Shown one piece after another: positions 1 through 7,137 of a DNA stretch of 35,141 bases; positions within the stretch are counted from its first letter, which is position 1, and each line of letters begins with the position of its first letter. A program made the translations under genes and the position numbers. The DNA comes from a virus: the IMG/VR virus record IMGVR_UViG_3300024313_000504, positions 1-35,141 of that record, one strand, 5' to 3'. The notes under the pieces were generated by a model, which was not told the origin of the DNA, did no database searches, and saw only the letters and a program-made list of their open reading frames with translations.

Positions 1-1
1 T

Positions 2-97
2 GAACAAAAAACATTAGATGCCGTATGTAGAAGCGGTGTAAGAACTCCAGAATTATTAACCGCCTTAGATATTCATATTAAAGGATTTAACATTTAA
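2..97 (+). CDS. 3' end of an unidentified gene (partial)
   Basis: An open frame enters from the left edge and stops with TAA at 95-97, giving 31 residues that end in HIKGFNI. The stop lies two bases before the ATG of the glycosylase gene, so the two are probably co-transcribed. The visible tail (…SGVRTPELLTALDIHIKG…) reads like real coding sequence, but it is too short for me to assign a family. Confidence 0.6.
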   Translation, partial: EQKTLDAVCRSGVRTPELLTALDIHIKGFNI

Positions 98-99
98 AT

Positions 100-936
100 A
101 TGCCAGAATTAGCAGAGCTTAGATTAACCGCAGATTTTATCAACAAATCAGCAAGCGGTTTAAAATTTGTAAACATTAAAAAGAACCCAGTCCATAAAGG
201 TAAAGATGTTGAAGTCCCTTTTAAGTTTTTTAAAATATCAGCAGAGAGTAGAGGTAAGGAGCTTATGCTTACTCTTTCGGATAATGACTCAAAAGAAAAA
301 AGACACCTTTTAATGACCATGGGAATGAGCGGTCATTTTGCCCACACAAACATCGGCAAAGAGAAAAAACATTCTCACCTTATGTTTATTGAAAAAGACG
401 GTACAACATTATCATTTGTGGATGTTAGGAGATTCGGTAAATGGAAGTGGGTAGATGATTGGTCTCCTAATAGAGGACCAGATCCTACAACTGAATATGA
501 TGCCTTTACTGATAATATTATTCATAACTTACATAAAGCTGCGTTCAATCACCCTATACACACTGTACTTATGAACCAGTCTTACTTTAACGGTATAGGT
601 AATTATCTGCGAGCTGAAATACTTTATCGCTTGCCTTGGATTAATCCATTTGCGCCGGCAAGAGAAATTTTAAAACGAGAACCAGACCTTTTTGTATTAT
701 GTAGAGATATTCCTTTACAGGCATATAAACTAGGTGGAGGTCAACTTAAAGATTGGGAAAATCCATTCAGCACAGATCCTGAGCCTTTAAGAAAATTTAT
801 GAGGTGCTACGGTAACCCGCAGATGGCTAAAAGGAAGGATAAGAATGGGAGAATGTTTTGGTATGATTCTAAATGGAATGAAGATGCATTATGGGATCAT
901 TATAGTGGACTCCCAAATCCTTCTGCTTATGTGTAA
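100..936 (+). CDS. Fpg/Nei-family DNA glycosylase, NEIL1-like (zincless finger)
   Basis: Base-excision repair glycosylase/AP lyase, 278 aa. The N-terminus is MPEL, so after Met removal Pro is the expected Schiff-base nucleophile and Glu follows it. K53 in RGKEL fits the conserved beta-loop lysine. MGMSG (74-78) and DVRRFG (108-113) are family motifs. The helix-two-turn-helix is clear at 160-175 (SYFNGIGNYLRAEIL), with N168 the usual DNA-contacting Asn. The C-terminus lacks the four-Cys zinc finger of bacterial Fpg/Nei. Instead RCYGNP (235-240) and NGRMFWY (249-255) resemble the zincless finger of NEIL1, with R251 in the place of its finger arginine. It probably removes oxidised bases from phage DNA. 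The family is certain; the NEIL1-like subtype is inferred from remembered sequence. Confidence 0.92.
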   Translation: MPELAELRLTADFINKSASGLKFVNIKKNPVHKGKDVEVPFKFFKISAESRGKELMLTLSDNDSKEKRHLLMTMGMSGHFAHTNIGKEKKHSHLMFIEKDGTTLSFVDVRRFGKWKWVDDWSPNRGPDPTTEYDAFTDNIIHNLHKAAFNHPIHTVLMNQSYFNGIGNYLRAEILYRLPWINPFAPAREILKREPDLFVLCRDIPLQAYKLGGGQLKDWENPFSTDPEPLRKFMRCYGNPQMAKRKDKNGRMFWYDSKWNEDALWDHYSGLPNPSAYV

Positions 937-956
937 ACAAACTTACCTTTTAGCCA

Positions 957-968
957 TATAAAAATAAA
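957..968 (+). promoter_or_regulatory. Putative phage promoter, TATAAAAATAAA
   Basis: Exact match to the recurrent TATAAWAATAAA element. It starts 23 nt before the ATG at 980 and lies in the 43-nt gap after the glycosylase gene. Confidence 0.55.
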
Positions 969-979
969 TCAAAATTTAT

Positions 980-1474
980 ATGGCAAACATTGATAACAAA
1001 TGTAAAGATTTGGAAGTAAGAGACTTCTTTACAGAAAACGGTTATGATCATTCTAAGAATTCTTTAGAAGATCTTTATTCATTACAGAATGAAACACAAT
1101 CTATGTATTTTGAAAAACAAGGAAAGAAACCTTTTTCAGAATATAACATAGGTGATGTAGTAGATTTTCTAATGGTTACTAATCATGCAATCATTGATGA
1201 ATTACATGAGATGATGGATGCAGTTGGTGGAATTGAAGACGGTGAAGGTAATGCTGCATGGAAACCTTGGAAGTCTACAAACCCTGAAGTTAGAAATAAA
1301 AAATTATCTGATTTAACCCCAGGTGATTTAAAAGAACTTAAAATGGAATGGATAGATGTAATGCATTTCGTATTTAATGCTGGGCTAGCGATAGGTGTTA
1401 CTCCACAAGAATTTTATAATTTTTACTTAAGTAAGAACGAAGAAAATTGGAATAGACAGAAAAACAATTACTAA
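980..1474 (+). CDS. All-alpha NTP pyrophosphatase, dUTPase/dCTPase-like
   Basis: 164 aa, resembling the dimeric all-alpha dUTPase/dCTPase group (MazG-like superfamily, which includes T4 gp56). The metal-binding signature is visible as ExxE at E74-E77 (DELHEMMD) and ExxD at E123-D126, followed by H129 (EWIDVMHF). A Trp pair, W94-W97, lies between the two helices. The family hydrolyses dUTP and/or dCTP to the monophosphate, which limits uracil in DNA and feeds dTMP synthesis. That fits a position upstream of the polymerase and ribonucleotide reductase genes. Whether it prefers dUTP or dCTP cannot be read from the sequence. Preference matters here, because dCTP removal would hint at modified cytosine in the phage DNA. 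Confidence 0.82.
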   Translation: MANIDNKCKDLEVRDFFTENGYDHSKNSLEDLYSLQNETQSMYFEKQGKKPFSEYNIGDVVDFLMVTNHAIIDELHEMMDAVGGIEDGEGNAAWKPWKSTNPEVRNKKLSDLTPGDLKELKMEWIDVMHFVFNAGLAIGVTPQEFYNFYLSKNEENWNRQKNNY

Positions 1475-1482
1475 TAAATCTA

Positions 1483-1494
1483 TATAAAAATAAA
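1483..1494 (+). promoter_or_regulatory. Putative phage promoter, TATAAAAATAAA
   Basis: Exact match to the recurrent element, with an upstream TA making TATATAA. It starts only 14 nt before the ATG at 1497, so a transcript from it would be almost leaderless. Confidence 0.5.
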
Positions 1495-1496
1495 AT

Positions 1497-2903
1497 ATGC
1501 TTTTAGATATTACACAAGAAGACCGTCAATTATTTGTTTCTTATTTTAACTTAGATGGCAAAACCAGATTTAAGACTTATGATCTTCAAACTGAAGATAT
1601 GTTTAATTGGGAAGTTTGTGATGATACTGATTCAAAAGCAGATTCAAAAATAAAAAACTGGGATGGCCGTTCAGTAAAAAAGGTAAGATCACGCTGGTTA
1701 AATAAGTATAGAATAATTGAATACATGGATCAATTATCTTTTTCTGATAGAGAACTAATTTTTGGTTATCATTTTCCTAGAACTTATTTTGTAGATATCG
1801 AGGTTGAGGTAACCGATTCATTTCCTGAGCCTAGTAAAGCGCCTAACCCGGTTACTACAATTTGTATTGTTACACCTGAACGCCAATGTATTGTTTTGGC
1901 AACTAAAGATTTAGATAATAAAACACAAACTAAAATTCAGAATCAAATAGATGAACATTTTAAAGACATAGATGATGATTTTTCTTTTACCTTTAAATGT
2001 TTTAAATCTGAGTATGATATGATGTCAACCTTTATGATGTCCTTTGTACAAAAATTCCCTATGATGACCGGATGGAATTATATTAAATTTGATTGGCAAT
2101 ACATTATTAACCGATGTAAAAAATTAGGTGTTGATATTGGATCTGCTTCACCAATAGGAAGAAACTTTGGAAGAGATGAATTTCCTTGTCATGTAGGTGT
2201 AATGGATTATTTAGATATTTATGCTAAATGGGATAGGACTGTTGATATTAAAGAAGATTTTAAATTAGATACGGTAGGTGAAGCTGTAGTAGGAATTAAG
2301 AAAGTTAAATATGAAGGTACTATTCAAGATATGTATGAAAAGGATTATCCTAAATATGTTTTCTATAATGTAATTGATACTGCATTAGTTTATCTTATTC
2401 ATCAAAAGATTAAGACAATGGATATTGCATTAACTATTGCTCATATGACTCAGATTAGTATATTTAAAGCCGCATCACCAGTTGCAATTACTGAAGCACT
2501 TTTGGCAAGAGAGTTTTTAACAAGGAATCTTGTAATGGCAAAAGATCCTAAGGCCCCTCCATCTAAACGAGAACAATTTGAAGGTGCTTTTGTAAAAGAG
2601 CCAATAACAGGTATGCATAATGCTGTAGCCGCATTTGATTTTGCTTCACTATATCCTTCTATTATGAGACAATTAAATGTATCACCAGAAAGTTTTAAGA
2701 AAAAGGTATCACCTGAAAAAAGAAATGATGAAAGAGGTGAGAATAATATTGTATCAGTAACAGGTGCAGTTTATGATACTGAGCGATCTGTCCTTAAAGA
2801 TGTTCTTACTAGGTTATATGATCAAAGAAAAGAATATAAAGCAGAATCTTTTAGATTGCAGCAAAAAGCATATGATTTAGAACAAGAACTAAAAAAGTCT
2901 TAA
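1497..2903 (+). CDS. 43A: DNA polymerase (T4 gp43 type), N-terminal piece: exonuclease plus motif A
   Basis: 468 aa, the first half of a family B replicative polymerase. Exo I is D100-I-E102 (YFVDIEVE). Exo II is around D199 (GWNYIKFDW). Exo III is Y290-xxx-D294 (YNVIDTA). Polymerase motif A is D381 in DFASLYPSI. The protein ends just after the P-helix region of the fingers (RLYDQRKEYK…) with a charged helix and a normal TAA. Motifs B and C are absent here and lie on a separate gene at 17955-19079. In RB69/T4 gp43 the break corresponds to the tip of the fingers, and the long loop there appears to be missing. No intein boundary, homing endonuclease or frameshift is visible. The two products presumably associate into one enzyme of 842 residues (inference). 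Confidence 0.95.
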   Translation: MLLDITQEDRQLFVSYFNLDGKTRFKTYDLQTEDMFNWEVCDDTDSKADSKIKNWDGRSVKKVRSRWLNKYRIIEYMDQLSFSDRELIFGYHFPRTYFVDIEVEVTDSFPEPSKAPNPVTTICIVTPERQCIVLATKDLDNKTQTKIQNQIDEHFKDIDDDFSFTFKCFKSEYDMMSTFMMSFVQKFPMMTGWNYIKFDWQYIINRCKKLGVDIGSASPIGRNFGRDEFPCHVGVMDYLDIYAKWDRTVDIKEDFKLDTVGEAVVGIKKVKYEGTIQDMYEKDYPKYVFYNVIDTALVYLIHQKIKTMDIALTIAHMTQISIFKAASPVAITEALLAREFLTRNLVMAKDPKAPPSKREQFEGAFVKEPITGMHNAVAAFDFASLYPSIMRQLNVSPESFKKKVSPEKRNDERGENNIVSVTGAVYDTERSVLKDVLTRLYDQRKEYKAESFRLQQKAYDLEQELKKS

Positions 2904-2931
2904 ATAAATAAACAACACTAAACAAACAAAC

Positions 2932-2951
2932 TATGCAACTCCCGTTGCATA
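2932..2951 (+). other. Perfect 8-bp hairpin in the nrdB leader
   Basis: TATGCAAC, loop TCCC, GTTGCATA. It sits in the 73-nt gap before nrdB, 25 nt from its ATG. No U-run follows (ATTTAGTC), so it does not look like an intrinsic terminator. It could be an RNA processing or stability element, or a protein-binding site. The same bases hold a seven-codon ORF (2933-2956). Confidence 0.55.
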
Positions 2952-2976
2952 TTTAGTCAAAAAAGAAAAATTAACA

Positions 2977-3972
2977 ATGAGCAAACTTTTTACCGAACGC
3001 ATCGAATATAAACCTTTTGAATTTCCAGAATATTATCTGGATGGTTGGTTACCACAAGCACAAGCCTTTTGGCTTCATACAGAAATATCAATGCAGGGTG
3101 ATTTAAAAGATTGGAATGAAAATATTAAACCTCATGAAAAAAACCTAGTTGGAAATATTCTTTTAGGGTTTGCTCAAACTGAATGTGCGGTATCTGATTA
3201 TTGGACAGGAATGGTTACTAAATGGTTTCCTAAACATGAGATAAGACAAATGGCAATGATGTTTGGTTCACAAGAAACCATTCATGCTGTTGCATACTCT
3301 TATTTAAATGAAACATTAGGACTTGAAGATTATACTGCATTTTTACATGAACCTTCAATGGCTAATAAATTTGAATTCTTAATGTCAACTAAAGCCGAGT
3401 ATACAGATAAAGATTTATTAAAAAGTAAAGATGCTAGGAAAGAGGTTGCTAGGAGTCTTGCAATATTTTCTGCCTTTGCTGAAGGTGTAAGTTTATATAG
3501 CTCCTTTGCTGTTCTTTATTCTTTTCAAATGAGAAACCTTTTGAAAGGTATAGGTCAACAAATGAAATGGTCTGTAAGAGATGAATCATTACATTCTAAA
3601 ATGGGATGTAGGCTATTTAATCATATGTGCTCTGAAGATGAAACTCTAAGAGAAAGTGTTAAAGAATCTGTTTATGAAGCTGCAAAATTAATTGTAGGCA
3701 TGGAACATGATTATATTGATAAGATATTTGAACAAGGAGATATTGAAAATCTTAAAGCATATGATTTAAAGAATTTTATTTACAGAAGAACAAACGAAAA
3801 ATTACAAGAACTAGGATTGGATCCAATATTTGAATATGATGAAAAATCTGCTGATGCGTTGGATTGGTTTTATCATTTAACAGGTGGGCATACTCATACT
3901 GACTTTTTTGCAATCAGACCAACTGATTATGCTAAAGCAGGTGAAGGCGATGATTGGGATGATATTTGGTAA
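2977..3972 (+). CDS. nrdB: Ribonucleotide reductase class I, beta subunit
   Basis: 331 aa ferritin-like radical subunit that partners NrdA to reduce ribonucleoside diphosphates. By alignment with E. coli NrdB the metal ligands are E69, E100, H103 (SQETIH), E169 (FAEGVSLY), E203 and H206 (RDESLH). The radical Tyr is Y107, seven residues after E100 as in E. coli Y122. The first ligand is Glu where E. coli has Asp84; the spacing to the next ligand (31 residues) is identical. The C-terminal tail (DDWDDIW) is acidic and aromatic, as expected for the peptide that docks into NrdA. The gene has no TATA element close upstream but has a hairpin leader. NrdA follows after one inserted gene. Confidence 0.96.
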   Translation: MSKLFTERIEYKPFEFPEYYLDGWLPQAQAFWLHTEISMQGDLKDWNENIKPHEKNLVGNILLGFAQTECAVSDYWTGMVTKWFPKHEIRQMAMMFGSQETIHAVAYSYLNETLGLEDYTAFLHEPSMANKFEFLMSTKAEYTDKDLLKSKDARKEVARSLAIFSAFAEGVSLYSSFAVLYSFQMRNLLKGIGQQMKWSVRDESLHSKMGCRLFNHMCSEDETLRESVKESVYEAAKLIVGMEHDYIDKIFEQGDIENLKAYDLKNFIYRRTNEKLQELGLDPIFEYDEKSADALDWFYHLTGGHTHTDFFAIRPTDYAKAGEGDDWDDIW

Positions 3973-3981
3973 ATTATAGAT

Positions 3982-4599
3982 ATGTATATAAATAATATAA
4001 CAAACGACTTAAAAATAGAAGATTATACAATTAGCATTCACCCATCGGTTAAATTGGTAAATTGTGAAATTAATTCATTTGGTAAAAATCATACTTTAAT
4101 TATTGATGAGGGCGTATCATTATGCAATGTTAAGTTTCGGTTTGAAGGATCAGGGTCTACTGTACATATTAAAACTAATACTATCATTCAACAAAATGCC
4201 TTACTTTGGTTGGAGAATAATACTTCTATAACAATTGGTAGTGGTTCAAGAATTGAAAGTGTACATATAGCAGCATTAGAAAATAAAAAAGTAATTATAG
4301 GTGATGGATGTTTATTTGCTTCTGATATTGAAATAAGAACAAGTGATAGTCATTTTATATATGAAAAGGGTACTACTAATAGAATTAATCACCCTTCTGA
4401 TGTTATCATAGGAAATAAAGTTTGGGTATGTGCATATTGTAAAATTATGAAAGGCGTTAATATTGAAGATAATTGTGTTATAGGATCTTCATCATTAGTA
4501 AACAAATCATTTAAAGAAAGTAACGTGATTATTGCAGGTGTGCCTGCAAAAATAATAAAAAGAGATATTGAATGGTCAACATGGGCTAAGAAAAATTAA
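3982..4599 (+). CDS. Hexapeptide-repeat (left-handed beta-helix) acyltransferase
   Basis: 205 aa O-acetyl/acyltransferase-like protein. Imperfect hexapeptide turns run through most of the chain (for example SITIGSGSRI, VIIGDGCLF, VIIGNKVWV, NCVIGSSSLV). The C-terminal IIAGVPAKIIKR is typical of the maltose/galactoside acetyltransferase branch. H in TSDSHFI is the likely catalytic His. Such enzymes acetylate sugars or sugar-linked amines using acetyl-CoA. It lies between nrdB (9 nt away) and nrdA (6 nt away), so it interrupts the reductase operon and is probably co-transcribed with it. Its function fits better with the glycan genes that start at 6391. The acceptor is unknown. Confidence 0.85.
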   Translation: MYINNITNDLKIEDYTISIHPSVKLVNCEINSFGKNHTLIIDEGVSLCNVKFRFEGSGSTVHIKTNTIIQQNALLWLENNTSITIGSGSRIESVHIAALENKKVIIGDGCLFASDIEIRTSDSHFIYEKGTTNRINHPSDVIIGNKVWVCAYCKIMKGVNIEDNCVIGSSSLVNKSFKESNVIIAGVPAKIIKRDIEWSTWAKKN

Positions 4600-4605
4600 A
4601 TAAAA

Positions 4606-6381
4606 ATGACAGCAGATCAAATAGAAAAGGAATTAGGTTGGGAACGTGGTATTGATTATCCAGAATGGGGTCATACTGATGTTTACTTAAACACAATATC
4701 AAGAGGGTATTGTTTACCAGGAGAAACACCAAAGGACGCATATTGGAGAGTAGCAACAACTGTAGCAAATAGACTTAAGAAACCAGAAATGGCAGATAAG
4801 TTTATGAAGTACATTTGGAAGGGATGGTTAAATTTAGCCTCACCTGTATTAAGTAACACTGGAACTGAAAGAGGTTTACCTATAAGCTGTTTCGGTATAG
4901 ATGTAGCGGATTCAATAAATGACATAGGGCAAAAGAACCTTGAGTTAATGTTATTAGCTAAGCATGGTGGTGGGGTAGGAATATGCCATAATCAAATTAG
5001 ACCAGCCGGAGCAGAGATAACTGATAACGGAACCAGTGACGGTGTAGTACCTTTTATTAAAATTAATGATTCTACAATTCTTGCAACTAATCAAGGAGCT
5101 GTAAGGAGAGGTGCTGCGAGTACTAACTTAAGTATTGAACATGAAGATTTTTGGGAATGGCTAGAAATTAGAGAACCTAAAGGTGATATTAATAGACAAT
5201 GTTTAAATACAAACCAATGTGTTGTTATTTCTGATAAGTTTATGAGAAATGTTTTAGAAGGTGATGCTGAATCTAGAAAAAGATATGGAGCAGTGCAGAG
5301 AAAGCGTAGACAAACCGGTCAACCATATATTATGTATAGAGGAAATGTTAACAAACAAAATCCTGAAGCATATAAGAAAAACGGCTTAAAGGTTTTTATG
5401 ACTAACATTTGTTCTGAAATTGTTTTACATACAGATGAAAATCATTCTTTTGTTTGTTGTTTAAGTTCTCTTAATCTTTCTAAGTATGATGAATGGAAAA
5501 ATACTAATCTGATTTATGATTCAACATGGTTCTTAGATGGTGTACTTGAAGAATTTTTACAAAAAGCAAAATATAGAAAAGGATTTGAAAATTCTGTAAG
5601 ATCTGCTGAAAAAGGTAGAGCATTAGGTTTAGGTGTATTAGGATGGCATACTTACTTACAGCAAAGAGGTATCGCATTTGAAGGATTAGAAGCTCAATAT
5701 GAAACTCGTAATATATTTTCTCAAATAAAGATAGAAAGTGAAAAGGCAAGCCGAGATCTTGCTGAGGAATACGGAGAACCTTTATGGTGTAGAGATACTG
5801 GCTTTAGAAATACTCACTTAAGAGCAGTCGCACCAACAGTTTCCAATTCAAAATTAGCAGGTGGGATATCTGCAGGAATTGAACCAGTACCAGCAAATAT
5901 ATGGACCGATCAATCTGCCAAAGGAACTTTTATTAGAAAGAATAGTCAATTAGAAGCATACCTTGATAAAATTGGCCATGATAATAAAAAGGTATGGGAT
6001 AAAATTATGGCAGACGGTGGATCTGTGCAAGGTTTAAAATTCTTAGATGATTGGTGTTTCTTAAAAGGTATTCTAATGAAATGTAAAGATGTACCACAAT
6101 ACCAAGAAGGTGTTCCATTTAAAGATGTATTTAAAACCTTTAAAGAAATAAATCAATTAGAACTAGTAAAACAAGCAGGCGTTAGACAACAATATGTAGA
6201 CCAGGCAGTATCTTTAAATCTTGCCTTTCCTAAAGAAGCCACCCCAAAATGGATTAATCAAGTCCACTTGGAAGCATGGAAGCAAGGAATTAAAACTTTA
6301 TATTATATGAGAACTGAATCTGTATTAAGAGGTGACATTGCTCAAAAGGCAATGGAAGACTGTATCAGTTGTGACGGTTAA
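4606..6381 (+). CDS. nrdA: Ribonucleotide reductase class I, alpha subunit, without ATP-cone
   Basis: 591 aa catalytic subunit. Active-site residues are all present: C95 (PISCFG), N267, C269 and E271 (TNICSE), the second redox Cys at C284 or C285, the radical-transfer pair Y566-Y567 (TLYYMRTES), and a C-terminal shuttle pair C586/C589 (CISCDG). The protein is about 170 residues shorter than E. coli NrdA (761). Most of the loss is N-terminal (C95 here against C225 there), so the N-terminal ATP-cone that mediates dATP feedback inhibition is missing. The distance from the radical Cys to the C-terminus (322 residues) equals that of E. coli. The enzyme is therefore probably complete in catalysis but insensitive to dATP shut-off at that site. 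Confidence 0.96.
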   Translation: MTADQIEKELGWERGIDYPEWGHTDVYLNTISRGYCLPGETPKDAYWRVATTVANRLKKPEMADKFMKYIWKGWLNLASPVLSNTGTERGLPISCFGIDVADSINDIGQKNLELMLLAKHGGGVGICHNQIRPAGAEITDNGTSDGVVPFIKINDSTILATNQGAVRRGAASTNLSIEHEDFWEWLEIREPKGDINRQCLNTNQCVVISDKFMRNVLEGDAESRKRYGAVQRKRRQTGQPYIMYRGNVNKQNPEAYKKNGLKVFMTNICSEIVLHTDENHSFVCCLSSLNLSKYDEWKNTNLIYDSTWFLDGVLEEFLQKAKYRKGFENSVRSAEKGRALGLGVLGWHTYLQQRGIAFEGLEAQYETRNIFSQIKIESEKASRDLAEEYGEPLWCRDTGFRNTHLRAVAPTVSNSKLAGGISAGIEPVPANIWTDQSAKGTFIRKNSQLEAYLDKIGHDNKKVWDKIMADGGSVQGLKFLDDWCFLKGILMKCKDVPQYQEGVPFKDVFKTFKEINQLELVKQAGVRQQYVDQAVSLNLAFPKEATPKWINQVHLEAWKQGIKTLYYMRTESVLRGDIAQKAMEDCISCDG

Positions 6382-6390
6382 AAATAAATT

Positions 6391-7137
6391 ATGAAAGACT
6401 ATACTTATATACTTGGCCCTTGTAGTATTGAAAACGAGGATAACTTTTTAGAAGTAGCTAAAACATTAGATGCTTATATGGGAGATAAGAACTGGTACTT
6501 AAAAGGATCTTTTGATAAAGCAAATAGAACTTCTATACATTCCGATAGAGGTCCTGGTTTAGAAGAAGGGATGGAAATCATGAGAACCATTAAGCACTAT
6601 TATCCTAATATTAGAATTATAACAGATATCCATGAACCTTCTCAAGCATTACCTTTATCTGAAGTAGTAGATGTTATTCAAATACCTGCATTTTTATGTC
6701 GCCAAACTGACCTTTTGATAGCATGTGCAAAAAACTTTAATGTTATTAATATTAAGAAAGGCCAATGGTTATCTGCTGAAGCAATGAAACATGCAGTTGC
6801 TAAGATTAAAGAAGTAGACCCAACCTGCGAAGTATGGGTAACTGAAAGAGGATCTAATTTTGGGTATGATAGATTAATTGTAGATTTTAGAGGAGTTGAT
6901 GTAATGAAAGAATTTGCAGATAAAGTTATTTTAGATTGCACTCACTCAACACAGATGGCCGGTGAAGGTATAACCGGAGGTAGTCGTAAATTGGCTAAAC
7001 AGTATTCACAAGCCGCAAAGATATTTGAATATGATGGATCTTTTATTGAAACTCACCCAGATCCAGATAATGCAATATCAGATGCCGGAAGTCAGGTAGA
7101 ATTAGATTGGTTAATTTCCAATTTAGATAACATATGA
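6391..7137 (+). CDS. kdsA: 3-deoxy-D-manno-octulosonate 8-phosphate synthase, metal-dependent type
   Basis: 248 aa TIM-barrel enzyme condensing arabinose 5-phosphate with phosphoenolpyruvate to KDO-8-phosphate, an early step of lipopolysaccharide inner-core synthesis. Family motifs run throughout: GPCSIE (9-14), KGSFDKANRTS (38-48), RGPGLEEG (53-60), TDIHEPSQA (78-86), QIPAFLCRQTDLL (97-109), TERGSNFGYD (151-160), DCTHSTQ (182-188) and ETHPDPDNA (220-228). C11, H185, E220 and D231 match the four metal ligands of the Aquifex-type enzyme; E. coli KdsA has Asn instead of the Cys and needs no metal. The end overlaps the next ATG (ATGA). I recognise neither kdsB nor a typical kdsC in the window, so the product may enter the host pathway or a phage-specific one. 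Confidence 0.95.
   Translation: MKDYTYILGPCSIENEDNFLEVAKTLDAYMGDKNWYLKGSFDKANRTSIHSDRGPGLEEGMEIMRTIKHYYPNIRIITDIHEPSQALPLSEVVDVIQIPAFLCRQTDLLIACAKNFNVINIKKGQWLSAEAMKHAVAKIKEVDPTCEVWVTERGSNFGYDRLIVDFRGVDVMKEFADKVILDCTHSTQMAGEGITGGSRKLAKQYSQAAKIFEYDGSFIETHPDPDNAISDAGSQVELDWLISNLDNI

Noticed and set aside
1497-2903. Polymerase truncation as a frameshift or sequencing error
   Set aside because: The missing half is not in another frame downstream; it is a separate gene with its own start about 15 kb away.
2850-2903. Split intein at the polymerase break
   Set aside because: The N-piece ends in a charged helix and TAA with no Cys/Ser-led intein start, and the C-piece has no intein C-terminal HN motif before motif B.
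2932-2951. Hairpin before nrdB as a transcription terminator
   Set aside because: There is no T-run after the stem; the following bases are ATTTAGTCAAAA.
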